A stretch of DNA of 5,396 nucleotides from Chloroflexota bacterium. GTDB taxonomy: Bacteria; Chloroflexota; Anaerolineae; B4-G1; SLSP01. The position numbers and the translations under genes were made by a program. Of this stretch, positions 1 through 5,304 are shown piece by piece. The notes beneath the pieces were generated by a model, which worked only from the letters and a program-made list of their open reading frames with translations, was not told the origin of the DNA and made no database searches. Location of the stretch: NCBI GenBank assembly GCA_009908585.1, contig JAAAOZ010000336.1, forward strand, positions 1-5,396, in the 5' to 3' direction. Every line of letters begins with the position of its first letter. Positions within the stretch are counted from its first letter, which is position 1.

Positions 1-10
1 ATCTCCTCTC

Positions 11-106
11 CTAAGGTAGTTCCAGAAATTAAAACCTCCCAAGCCTGATGCTTTTCCCTCGGAACCCCCTTGTTTTTGGGAGACTTATTTTCTTGGAACG
101 GCCTAA
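11..106 (+). repeat. MITE-like ~96-bp inverted-repeat element, copy 1
   Basis: The outer ends are imperfect inverted repeats of about 30 bp: the left end reads CTAAGGTAGTTCCAG and continues to AACCTCCCAA; the right end, reverse-complemented, reads TTAGGCCGTTCCAAG and continues to TCTCCCAA. The same element recurs at 2322-2418 (reverse) and 5206-5302, with a partial copy at 5371. The outer ~33 bases on each side are nearly identical between copies 1 and 3, while the centre has diverged. The centre here can still form a small hairpin (TTCC/GGAA around 54-63). There is no coding capacity, so it would be a non-autonomous mobile element or a structured intergenic repeat. No clear target-site duplication is seen. 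Confidence 0.8.
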
Positions 107-267
107 CTTCACACTTTTATTATAGAGGCATTTGATCAAAGAAACAACTCGCAACAATGTATTTACATTACGGCGGATTGTCGCAATCATAAAATCGTTT
201 GACAATTTCACCATTCTCGATAAGATGACCTTAGACTATGCCAAGAAAACGGCCTCGGCTCATATAG

Positions 268-436
268 GAAATTGGGTGAAATCATCTCTCGTTTATCCAG
301 CGGTTTAATTTGGACACAGAGCATCACCGAGAAGGCACAGAGAAGCACGGAGAAATGATTCTCTCTATGTATCTCTGCGAAAAACTCCGTGAAACTCTGT
401 GTAACTAGAGCTTGAGCATCATTCGCACCCAATTTC
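268..436. repeat. Nested palindromic intergenic repeat (CACAGAG/CACGGAG type)
   Basis: An outer 11-bp inverted repeat, GAAATTGGGTG (268-278) with CACCCAATTTC (426-436), encloses further nested pairs: ACACAGAG (314-321) with CTCTGTGT (395-402), CAGAGA (338-343) with TCTCTG (372-377), CACGGAG (346-352) with CTCCGTG (385-391), and an apical hairpin GAGAA-ATGA-TTCTC (350-363). Some pairs are alternatives to one another. Sequences rich in CACAGAG/CACGGAG are a familiar type of dispersed, non-coding palindromic repeat in many bacterial genomes; this statement rests on recall. The rest of 107-540 shows no gene; a weak hairpin AACAGC/GCTGTT lies at 458-480. Confidence 0.7.
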
Positions 437-512
437 ACCTAAAAACCGACAAGAGCCAACAGCCTCTCATACAAGCTGTTTTCTAAGGTAAAATCCTTCA
501 CGAAGTGATCTC

Positions 513-540
513 TTGCGAAAAAACAGTATAGCAATATAAA
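513..540 (+). promoter_or_regulatory. Possible sigma70-type promoter for the small gene at 556
   Basis: TTGCGA (513-518) and TATAAA (535-540) are separated by 16 bp, a plausible -35/-10 pair in an AT-rich stretch. Transcription would begin around 547, leaving a leader of under 10 bases before the ATG at 556, which is short. An alternative -10 (TATAGC, 527-532) would give a longer leader but lacks a matching -35. The call is weak. Confidence 0.25.
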
Positions 541-555
541 TTGATTGGAAGCGTG

Positions 556-762
556 ATGATTACAGATACCGAACTCAAAATACAAGGGGGCGAGATATTA
601 ATCCAAGCCCTGGGAGAATTGAATGCGGAACGTTTCATCACCTTGCTGCTCCGCGAACCCTTTGATTACACCAAGTGGCAACGCAATTTGTGGGCAGATA
701 AAAGCATAGAAGAGTTGAGTCAGATGGCGATGCAAAACCGCCTGACAAATGATTCAAGCTAA
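556..762 (+). CDS. Small conserved-type protein of unknown function (68 aa)
   Basis: The product reads as one compact, mostly helical domain: an N-terminal segment beginning MITDTELKIQGGEILIQALG, then a hydrophobic helix around AERFITLLLREPFDY, a Trp-containing stretch (TKWQRNLW) and a C-terminal SIEELSQMAMQNR. There is no signal peptide or membrane segment, so it should be cytoplasmic. In-frame TTG (541) and GTG (553) codons lie upstream; ATG 556 is preferred because GGAAG at 547-551 can serve as a short-spaced ribosome site. I have an impression of similar 65-90 residue proteins in Chloroflexota and Cyanobacteria, sometimes antitoxin-like in size and composition, but cannot name a family. 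No toxin-sized partner gene lies beside it. It is visibly AT-richer than the PHP gene 71 bases downstream, which suggests separate origin. The stop is a TAA-TAG pair. Confidence 0.6.
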   Translation: MITDTELKIQGGEILIQALGELNAERFITLLLREPFDYTKWQRNLWADKSIEELSQMAMQNRLTNDSS

Positions 763-833
763 TAGAGCTTAAGCAACATCTATCCCTTTTTGACTATGTC
801 CAACTATTGTGGCGCTCCCCAGAACAGGAGACT

Positions 834-1895
834 ATGAGATCATACCGCGAATATGTGGGCAATCCCCACATTCACTCCGTCTATTCAGATGGCCATGCCA
901 CCCACCAAGAGATTGCGCGGGCGGCGCGTGAGGCCAACCTCAATTTCGTGATCGTCACCGATCACAATGTCTGGGTGCGCGAGATCACGGGCTATTACGA
1001 CAACGTCCTGGTGCTCGTCGGCGAGGAATTGCACAATGTGCGTCGCCAGCCCCAGGCGAACCATCTCCTGGCCTACGATACCCAGCACGAGATGGCCCCC
1101 TACACCTTCGGCAGCCCGCAGACGCTGATTCAGGCGGTGCGCGCGCGCGATGGCTTTGGCTATCTTGCCCATCCCGTGGAGAAGAGCAGCCCCCTCCGCC
1201 GGGATACCGAGGCGATCCCCTGGGTCGATTGGCCCATCGCGGGCGTCACCGGCATCGAGTTGTGGAATTACATGTCGGAGTTCAAGGGGCTGCTCTGGTC
1301 ACTGCCCGCCGCGCTGATCTACGCCTTTCATCCCGACTGGGGCATTCGTGGCCCCTATCGCAAGACGCTCAAGCTCTGGGACGAGTTGTTAGGCAAGGGA
1401 CAACGCCTGGCCGCGATCGGCGGGGCGGATGCGCACGGCACACGCTACCATTGGGGACCGATTTCGCGCACGCTCTTCCCCTACGAATATCTCTTCCGCT
1501 GTGTCAACACGCACATTTTGACCGCTGAGGCGCTGATGGCCGATGCCGAGCACGACAAAGAGTTGATCTACGAGGCGTTGCGCGCCGGTCGTACGTGGGT
1601 CGGCTACGATTTGCCCCACTCGACGCGCGGTTTTCGCTTCCATGTGCGCAGCGGCTCGGCGCAGGCCACCGTCGGTGAGGAGCTAAAGCGCCTGGGCGCG
1701 GTCACCATCCACGTGGAGTTGCCGGCTCCCGGTGAAATCCACCTCATCCACGATGGAAAACGCATCCAAAAAGTGAGCGGCGACGAGCTGCAATACACCT
1801 CTGTGGAACCCGGCATCTATCGCGTCGAGGTCTACCGCCGCTACAAAGGGCGGAAAATCGGCTGGATCTTCTCCAGTCCGGTCTACGTTGTGTAG
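834..1895 (+). CDS. PHP-domain metallohydrolase, CehA/McbA-like (353 aa)
   Basis: This is a predicted cytoplasmic metal-dependent hydrolase of the PHP superfamily, whose members hydrolyse phosphoesters or related bonds with a multinuclear metal centre; the substrate is unknown. The PHP motifs are intact and in order: PHIHSVYSDG (His12, His14, Asp19), VTDHN (Asp43, His44), GEE (Glu64, Glu65), AHPVE (His113) and GGADAHG (Asp199, His201). These are the usual metal ligands. The insert GIELWNYMSEFK (residues 140-151) and the stretch FPYEYLFRCVNTH are typical of the long CehA/McbA-like branch as I recall it. Residues from about 275 to the end look like a beta-sandwich domain (LIHDGKRIQ...PGIYRVEVYRRYKG). 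The ATG at 834 is chosen over an in-frame TTG at 807 because AGGAG (826-830) precedes it, though with only 3 bases of spacing; the TTG has no ribosome site. No signal peptide is seen. The gene stands alone and gives no pathway context. Confidence 0.88.
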   Translation: MRSYREYVGNPHIHSVYSDGHATHQEIARAAREANLNFVIVTDHNVWVREITGYYDNVLVLVGEELHNVRRQPQANHLLAYDTQHEMAPYTFGSPQTLIQAVRARDGFGYLAHPVEKSSPLRRDTEAIPWVDWPIAGVTGIELWNYMSEFKGLLWSLPAALIYAFHPDWGIRGPYRKTLKLWDELLGKGQRLAAIGGADAHGTRYHWGPISRTLFPYEYLFRCVNTHILTAEALMADAEHDKELIYEALRAGRTWVGYDLPHSTRGFRFHVRSGSAQATVGEELKRLGAVTIHVELPAPGEIHLIHDGKRIQKVSGDELQYTSVEPGIYRVEVYRRYKGRKIGWIFSSPVYVV

Positions 1896-1907
1896 AGTGC
1901 TTCCTTC

Positions 1908-1938
1908 GAGTCCCCTGTAAAGCTTGTCTGGGCGACTC
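1908..1938 (+). terminator. Weak terminator-like hairpin after the PHP gene
   Basis: GAGTCCCC (1908-1915) pairs with GGG-C-GACTC (1930-1938) to give eight base pairs with one bulged C and a 14-base loop, 12 bases after the PHP stop codon. No T-run follows on the + strand (AAAAATG follows instead), so it is not a classic intrinsic terminator and may only stabilise the transcript end. Confidence 0.3.
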
Positions 1939-2108
1939 AAAAATGCGCGCCCTCGCCTGAAATCTCTCTGTTGATCCCTCCGTCATCTGGCCGATTCGAC
2001 TGGCCACAAGCCCTCTGGGTTCTTCATAAATTCGCCGGGTGGAATTATACTATCCCGTTACCGTCACAGAGTATTCGCCACTGCGCCGCGCCGATGGTTG
2101 AAACCCTC

Positions 2109-2196
2109 GGCTGATATCCAAAGTGCGTTAAAACGCACTGGGAGCGTTTTTTTAGCAGTTTCGCAACCCGTTTTTAACGGGTTTTGTGTATCAGCC
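2109..2196. repeat. Compact structured element: outer stem enclosing two hairpins
   Basis: The outer arms GGCTGATA (2109-2116) and TATCAGCC (2189-2196) are perfectly complementary. Inside lie two perfect 8-bp hairpins: AGTGCGTT/AACGCACT (2122-2129 with 2132-2139, two-base loop) and AACCCGTT/AACGGGTT (2165-2172 with 2176-2183, three-base loop). A run of seven T (2147-2153) follows the first hairpin after GGGAGCG, and TT follows the second, so either could terminate + strand transcription. The design suggests a dispersed structured repeat or a terminator module. Apart from this, the hairpin at 1908 and the element at 2322, the spacer 1896-2500 shows no gene or recognisable site. Confidence 0.6.
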
Positions 2197-2321
2197 TCGA
2201 ATTCATTCGCAGGCGGGCCAAGCGGCGAATACTTTAAGACACTATCCTATCCCCACCCGCAACCCAGTAACGACGCGAAAAAGGTCTGTGATCCCCACAA
2301 ACACGCGATGTCTGGCTATTT

Positions 2322-2418
2322 TTAGGCCGTTCCAAGAAAATAAATCTCCCAACAACAAGTGATTTTCCGAGGAAAAAGCATCAGGTTTGGGAGGTTTTAA
2401 ATCCTGGAACTACCTTAG
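2322..2418 (-). repeat. MITE-like ~96-bp inverted-repeat element, copy 2 (reverse)
   Basis: This is the reverse complement of the element at 11-106: on the + strand it runs from TTAGGCCGTTCCAAG to GGAACTACCTTAG. Its centre is the best-formed of the copies: read on the minus strand it has TTTTCC-TC-GGAAAA, a perfect 6-bp hairpin. It lies between the PHP gene and the protease promoter, in inverted orientation to copies 1 and 3. Confidence 0.8.
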
Positions 2419-2512
2419 GGCTACTGAGGGGATTGCCCGGCAAAATCCGAAAGACCCGCCCTCTGTTGATTGCCTCCCCCATCCCATAACAGGAACGAAG
2501 ACTTCTTGCTTC

Positions 2513-2566
2513 CTGAGAAAATTCTCAGCCTCCTCTTGGCGTTTTCTTAGGTGTATGAGGTAAAAT
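2513..2566 (+). promoter_or_regulatory. Promoter of the HtrA gene with 11-bp-phased direct repeats
   Basis: Three hexamers recur at exactly 11-bp steps: TCTCAG (2523-2528), TCTTGG (2534-2539) and TCTTAG (2545-2550). The last ends 10 bp before the candidate -10 box TAAAAT (2561-2566). The expected -35 position (2538-2543, GGCGTT) does not resemble TTGACA. The first hexamer is also the right arm of the inverted repeat CTGAGAA-AA-TTCTCAG (2513-2528). Tandem half-sites at 11-bp spacing placed 10 bp before the -10 and replacing the -35 are the known layout of Pho-box-like sites bound by OmpR/PhoB-family response regulators. The same layout occurs at 3960-4020. Transcription would start near 2573. 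Confidence 0.65.
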
Positions 2567-2571
2567 GGTTA

Positions 2572-2599
2572 GGGTTGAGGATCAAGAATTAAGGATTGA
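2572..2599 (+). repeat. Degenerate 7-base tandem repeat in the protease leader
   Basis: Four consecutive heptads, GGGTTGA, GGATCAA, GAATTAA and GGATTGA, fill the predicted untranslated leader between the transcription start and the ribosome site. They are imperfect but keep a seven-base period and purine bias. A better-preserved heptad array lies in the leader of the gene at 4127. Confidence 0.5.
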
Positions 2600-2605
2600 G
2601 AGCAT

Positions 2606-2610
2606 GGAGG
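2606..2610 (+). promoter_or_regulatory. Ribosome binding site deciding the HtrA start
   Basis: GGAGG ends 8 bases before the ATG at 2619. It selects this codon over the in-frame ATGs at 2565, which overlaps the predicted -10 box, and 2604, which overlaps the site itself. Confidence 0.8.
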
Positions 2611-2618
2611 TTAAATCT

Positions 2619-3842
2619 ATGAAGACAAAGGTATCTACTTGGAAGGCTGTGGATGGAAAGTGGATCATTAGGTTGCTGAGTATGCTGGCGCTGGTGTTCC
2701 TGCTGATCTCCGGCTGCGCGCCGCCTGCCCCATCGGAGATCGTGGTCACGCGCGAGGGCGCATCAACGCAGACCACCGTGATCCAGCCGGAAACGAAACA
2801 GACGAAAGCGGAGCTACAGGGCGAGGTTTCGCCCATCGACTACGAAGCGACGCCCGCTGCGGCCGCGATAGCGGCGGGCGAGGACGCGCTCACGCTGGAG
2901 GAGACGCTCACGCGTCTCTACCAAGCGACTAATCCCGCCGTCGTCTACATCGTGCTGCCCTCCGGCGGCAGCGGCAGCGGCTTTGTCTACGATGAGGCCG
3001 GCCACATCATCACCAATCGCCACGTGGTAGCCGGCGGGGCAACCTACGAGGTGGTCTTCGCTACCGGCGAGCGGCAGTACGCCACCTTGGTCGGCGCGGA
3101 CGCGGATAGCGACCTGGCCGTGCTCCAGGTCGAGGCGCTGCCCGACGGCGTGACGCCGCTCCCGCTGGCCGCAGCAGGCAATCTCCAGGTGGGCCAGTTC
3201 GCCGTCGCCATCGGCAACCCCTTTGGCGAGCAAGGCTCGATGTCGCTGGGCATTATCAGCGGCCTGGGACGCAGCCTCCGCTCTCAGCGCGCGACGACGA
3301 CGGGCAGCACCTACTCGCTGCCGCAGGTGATCCAGACCGACGCGCCGATCAATCCCGGCAACTCCGGCGGCCCGCTGCTGAACTTGGCGGGCGAGGTGAT
3401 CGGCGTCAACGCGGCCATCGTCAGCGCGACGGGGGCCAACTCCGGCGTGGGATTTTCCATTCCGGTCGCCGTCGTCCATCGCGTCGCGCCCAGCCTCATC
3501 GCAAGCGGCGAGGTCAACTACGCCTACATGGGCGCCAGCTTCGATGGCGAGATTTCGCTGGAGGAGCAGGAGCAGTACAACGTGCCTCAAACTCAAGGCG
3601 CCTACGTCATCAGCGTCGTCCCCGGCAGTCCGGCGGATGAAGCGGGCCTGATCGGCGCGGACGCCCAGACCGGCCAGGGCGGCGATCTGATCGTCGCCGT
3701 CGATGGCCAGCCCACCGACGACTTCTCCGACCTGAACACCTACCTCGTCTTCGAGACCGAGCCGGGCCAGACCGTGGAACTGACCGTGATCCGCAACGGC
3801 GAGCGAATGACGCTCCCGCTGACATTGGGCGCCCGTCCGTGA
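2619..3842 (+). CDS. HtrA/DegP-like serine protease, lipoprotein with one PDZ domain (407 aa)
   Basis: This is a trypsin-fold S1C (HtrA/DegP) protease expected to degrade or refold damaged proteins at the outer face of the membrane. The N-terminus is a lipoprotein signal: a basic start, a hydrophobic stretch (residues 16-31) and lipobox LISGC, with Cys33 as the lipid-anchored first mature residue. A Thr/Glu/Ala-rich linker (about 34-90) leads into the protease domain (about 91-305). The catalytic triad is intact: His135 in TNRHVV, Asp165 in DSDLAVL and Ser249 in INPGNSGGPLLN. A single C-terminal PDZ domain (about 315-405) shows GAYVISVVPGSPADEAGL and GDLIVAVDGQP. The length is normal for a one-PDZ HtrA. 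The start at 2619 is set by GGAGG at 2606-2610 and gives a sensible signal peptide; the ATG at 2565 would lie before the predicted transcription start. The gene has its own promoter and a hairpin at its stop codon, so it is probably monocistronic. Most genomes of this type carry several HtrA paralogues, so no specific symbol is given. Confidence 0.93.
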   Translation: MKTKVSTWKAVDGKWIIRLLSMLALVFLLISGCAPPAPSEIVVTREGASTQTTVIQPETKQTKAELQGEVSPIDYEATPAAAAIAAGEDALTLEETLTRLYQATNPAVVYIVLPSGGSGSGFVYDEAGHIITNRHVVAGGATYEVVFATGERQYATLVGADADSDLAVLQVEALPDGVTPLPLAAAGNLQVGQFAVAIGNPFGEQGSMSLGIISGLGRSLRSQRATTTGSTYSLPQVIQTDAPINPGNSGGPLLNLAGEVIGVNAAIVSATGANSGVGFSIPVAVVHRVAPSLIASGEVNYAYMGASFDGEISLEEQEQYNVPQTQGAYVISVVPGSPADEAGLIGADAQTGQGGDLIVAVDGQPTDDFSDLNTYLVFETEPGQTVELTVIRNGERMTLPLTLGARP

Positions 3843-3868
3843 ACCTTCGCCCATCCTTGCGAAGGTTC
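3841..3868 (+). terminator. Strong hairpin at the HtrA stop codon, no T-run
   Basis: GAACCTTCGC (3841-3850) and GCGAAGGTTC (3859-3868) form a perfect 10-bp stem with an 8-base loop; the left arm overlaps the TGA stop codon. No T-run follows (CACACGG), so it may act as a transcript-end stabiliser or a factor-assisted terminator. The arm sequence ACCTTCGC recurs at 3937-3944, where it can form a smaller hairpin with AAGGGT. Confidence 0.5.
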
Positions 3869-3959
3869 CACACGGATAACAAAGCCGAAAATGCCCTACA
3901 AAAGCAGGATGACTTAATTTGAAAGGCTTTCGACTGACCTTCGCAAGGGTTGCCGGCCA

Positions 3960-4020
3960 GAGAATTCTCAGCAACCTCTCAGGAATCTCTTAGGTTATTT
4001 TCAGGCGCGGGGGATATGAT
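3960..4020 (+). promoter_or_regulatory. Promoter of the repeat-protein gene with four 11-bp-phased direct repeats
   Basis: Four hexamers recur at exactly 11-bp steps: TCTCAG (3966-3971), TCTCAG (3977-3982), TCTTAG (3988-3993) and TTTCAG (3999-4004). The last ends 10 bp before the -10 box TATGAT (4015-4020), the same distance as at the protease promoter. The -35 position (3992-3997, AGGTTA) does not resemble TTGACA. A perfect palindrome, GAGAATTCTC (3960-3969), overlaps the first repeat, as a similar one does at 2513-2528. The phasing implies head-to-tail binding of an OmpR/PhoB-type activator on one DNA face. Transcription would start near 4027, giving a leader of about 100 bases. Confidence 0.7.
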
Positions 4021-4031
4021 AGAAGCGTCGT

Positions 4032-4080
4032 TAGGAAATTGGAGGTTGGAAGCTGGAGGTTGGAAATTGGACGTTGGAGT
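4032..4080 (+). repeat. Seven tandem heptads in the 5' leader
   Basis: Seven consecutive 7-base units, TAGGAAA, TTGGAGG, TTGGAAG, CTGGAGG, TTGGAAA, TTGGACG and TTGGAGT, run without interruption between the predicted transcription start and the ribosome site. Two units contain GGAGG, the Shine-Dalgarno core, well upstream of the real one. Arrays of this kind resemble the short tandemly repeated heptamers described in cyanobacteria; copy number can change by replication slippage. Confidence 0.75.
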
Positions 4081-4111
4081 CAATCAGTTACGGATCAAGT
4101 CAAGTTAGGCC

Positions 4112-4119
4112 AAAGGAGG
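4112..4119 (+). promoter_or_regulatory. Strong ribosome binding site
   Basis: AAAGGAGG ends 7 bases before the ATG at 4127, a near-ideal Shine-Dalgarno match that fixes this start and argues for efficient translation. Confidence 0.85.
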
Positions 4120-4126
4120 CAGAGAG

Positions 4127-5104
4127 ATGTTTAAGAAGAAATGGATGTTAGGATCGATCATGGGTGGTTTGGCGTTGGTGTTAGCCGTTGCAGGTGTGGG
4201 GTTGTTTGGAGAGACCAACATCGTCAGCGCGGCCCGGAGCAACATGCCGTTCAATCAGGGTGGCCCTGGCGATGGCCCCGGCTTCCCTGGTGGCCGAGGA
4301 TTCCCCGGCGGCGACATCGACATCAACCCTATGGAGTTGCTGGCCGAGGCGCTGGACATCAGCGTTGAGGAGCTAGAGGCCGCGCAGGAGACCGCCTTCG
4401 AGGCCGGGATCGAGCAGGCCGTAGACGAGGGCCTCATCACGCGCGAGCAGGCCGATCAGATGTTGGTCTGGGGCGGCGGTCGCGGCCAGATGCGCGGGCA
4501 GGCCGGCGGCATCGACAAAGAAGCGTTGCTGGCCGAGGCGCTGGGCATCACCACGGACGAACTCCAGGCCGCGCGCGAGGAGGCTCACGAGGCCGCCATC
4601 GCCCAGGCCGTGGACGAGGGGATCATCACCCAGGAGCAGGCCGACGAGATGGCCCGCCGCCGGACGTTGCGGGAGGATTACCTGAACCGCGAGGCGCTGC
4701 TGGCCGAGGCGCTGGGCATGACGGTCGAGGAGCTGGAGGATGCCCGCGCCGAGGGCCAGACGCTCACCGATCTATTGGAGGCGCAGGGCTTAGAGGCGAC
4801 CACGGTACACGACAACCTGGAAGCAGCCTTCGAGGCCGCGCTGGCGCGGGCCGTGGCGGATGGCATCCTCACCCAAGACGAGGCCGATAAGATGCAGGGT
4901 GGCTTCGGGCGCGGCGGGATGATGGCGCCGGGGGCCGGGATGCGCGGCAGAGGAATCCAGCGCCCAGGTTGTGGACGCGGTCGTGGCGGTCGCCGAGGAC
5001 GCGGCGGCCAAATGCCCGGCGCGCCGGGCGCAGGCGACGACACCGACACCGGCTTCGGTCCGCGCGGCGGATTCGCGCCGCCTATCGAGGGCAGCGACCT
5101 GTAG
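4127..5104 (+). CDS. Exported helical-repeat protein with Gly/Arg-rich tail, function unknown (325 aa)
   Basis: The N-terminus is a Sec signal peptide: MFKKKW, a hydrophobic core (residues 8-27) and a probable cleavage near SAA-R (34-37). A Gly/Pro/Phe-rich linker (about 41-62) follows. Three copies of one helical module come next: residues 71-112, 134-175 and 191-256, each opening with LLAEAL and a (T/S)-x-(E/D)EL motif and closing with EG(I/L)IT-EQAD-M or a close variant. The third copy has 24 extra residues (208-231, including LTDLLEAQG). The tail (257-320) is rich in Gly, Arg and Pro, with one Cys (Cys282). The modules are acidic and Ala-rich, the tail strongly basic, so it may bind an anionic partner such as cell-surface polymer or nucleic acid. 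No catalytic motif is seen. The start is fixed by AAAGGAGG at 4112. It shares promoter architecture with the HtrA gene upstream, which suggests a role in an envelope-stress response; a CpxP/Spy-like chaperone role is an analogy only, since no LTxxQ motif is present. Confidence 0.85.
   Translation: MFKKKWMLGSIMGGLALVLAVAGVGLFGETNIVSAARSNMPFNQGGPGDGPGFPGGRGFPGGDIDINPMELLAEALDISVEELEAAQETAFEAGIEQAVDEGLITREQADQMLVWGGGRGQMRGQAGGIDKEALLAEALGITTDELQAAREEAHEAAIAQAVDEGIITQEQADEMARRRTLREDYLNREALLAEALGMTVEELEDARAEGQTLTDLLEAQGLEATTVHDNLEAAFEAALARAVADGILTQDEADKMQGGFGRGGMMAPGAGMRGRGIQRPGCGRGRGGRRGRGGQMPGAPGAGDDTDTGFGPRGGFAPPIEGSDL
4337..4894 (+). repeat. Three internal coding repeats in the exported protein gene
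   Basis: The units are 4337-4462, 4526-4651 and 4697-4894. Similarity is visible at DNA level (CTGGCCGAGGCGCTGG at the start of each unit), so the duplication is recent or homogenised. Units 1 and 2 are both 42 codons; unit 3 is 66 codons and matches them when codons 208-231 are removed. Confidence 0.8.
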
Positions 5105-5118
5105 ATCCGAGCAGATCA

Positions 5119-5200
5119 AGGTGCAACGCACTTGAATTTAAGTAACCTTTACACCTGATGCGGTATCGGCTTGACGATAAGCCCAAAGTGCGTTGCACCT
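5119..5200. repeat. 15-bp perfect inverted repeat downstream of the exported protein gene
   Basis: AGGTGCAACGCACTT (5119-5133) and AAGTGCGTTGCACCT (5186-5200) are exact reverse complements, separated by 52 bases. Each arm also holds its own small hairpin (GTGC/GCAC around GTT or AAC). The arms begin 14 bases after the stop codon, so the structure could cap the 3' end of the transcript, although no T-run follows. A related half-site, CCAAAGTGCAACTCAC, occurs at 5356-5371. Confidence 0.7.
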
Positions 5201-5205
5201 CAAGA

Positions 5206-5302
5206 CTAAGGTAGTTCCAGAAATTAAAACCTCCCAAACCTGATGTTTTCCCCTCTGAAAATTCCCCGTTTTTGGGAGACTTATTTTCTTGGAACGGCCT
5301 AA
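5206..5302 (+). repeat. MITE-like ~96-bp inverted-repeat element, copy 3
   Basis: It has the same orientation as copy 1 and almost identical outer arms (CTAAGGTAGTTCCAG at the left, TTGGAACGGCCTAA at the right). The centre differs from copies 1 and 2 but again permits a small hairpin (TTTTC/GAAAA). Only 5 bases separate it from the inverted repeat ending at 5200. Confidence 0.8.
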
Positions 5303-5304
5303 AC

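Noticed and set aside
29..438. Two minus-strand open frames (29-214, 208-438) as genes
   Set aside because: They consist largely of the 96-bp element and the CACAGAG/CACGGAG palindrome, lack ribosome sites, and encode no protein-like pattern.
790..810. TTGACT (790-795) as a promoter for the PHP gene
   Set aside because: No -10-like hexamer lies 16-18 bp downstream; TATTGT at 805-810 is only 9 bp away.
2098..2325. Plus-strand open frame of 75 codons
   Set aside because: Most of it runs through the double-hairpin element at 2109-2196 and into the start of copy 2; there is no ribosome site, and the open frame is likely a by-product of the repeat.
2814..3974. Long minus-strand open frame (386 codons) opposite the HtrA gene
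   Set aside because: It is antisense to a gene with an intact catalytic triad, lipobox and PDZ domain; long antisense frames are expected in GC-rich codon-biased sequence, and its translation is low-complexity Arg/Ala/Gly/Asp.
4032..4080. Heptad array as part of a longer coding region upstream of 4127
   Set aside because: It lies between a good -10 box and a near-perfect ribosome site, and the ATG at 4127 begins a clean signal peptide, so it is best read as untranslated leader.
4678..5131. Minus-strand open frames opposite the exported protein gene
   Set aside because: They are Ser/Pro/Arg/Ala-rich shadows of the Gly/Arg/Ala codons on the plus strand, with no ribosome site or domain pattern.
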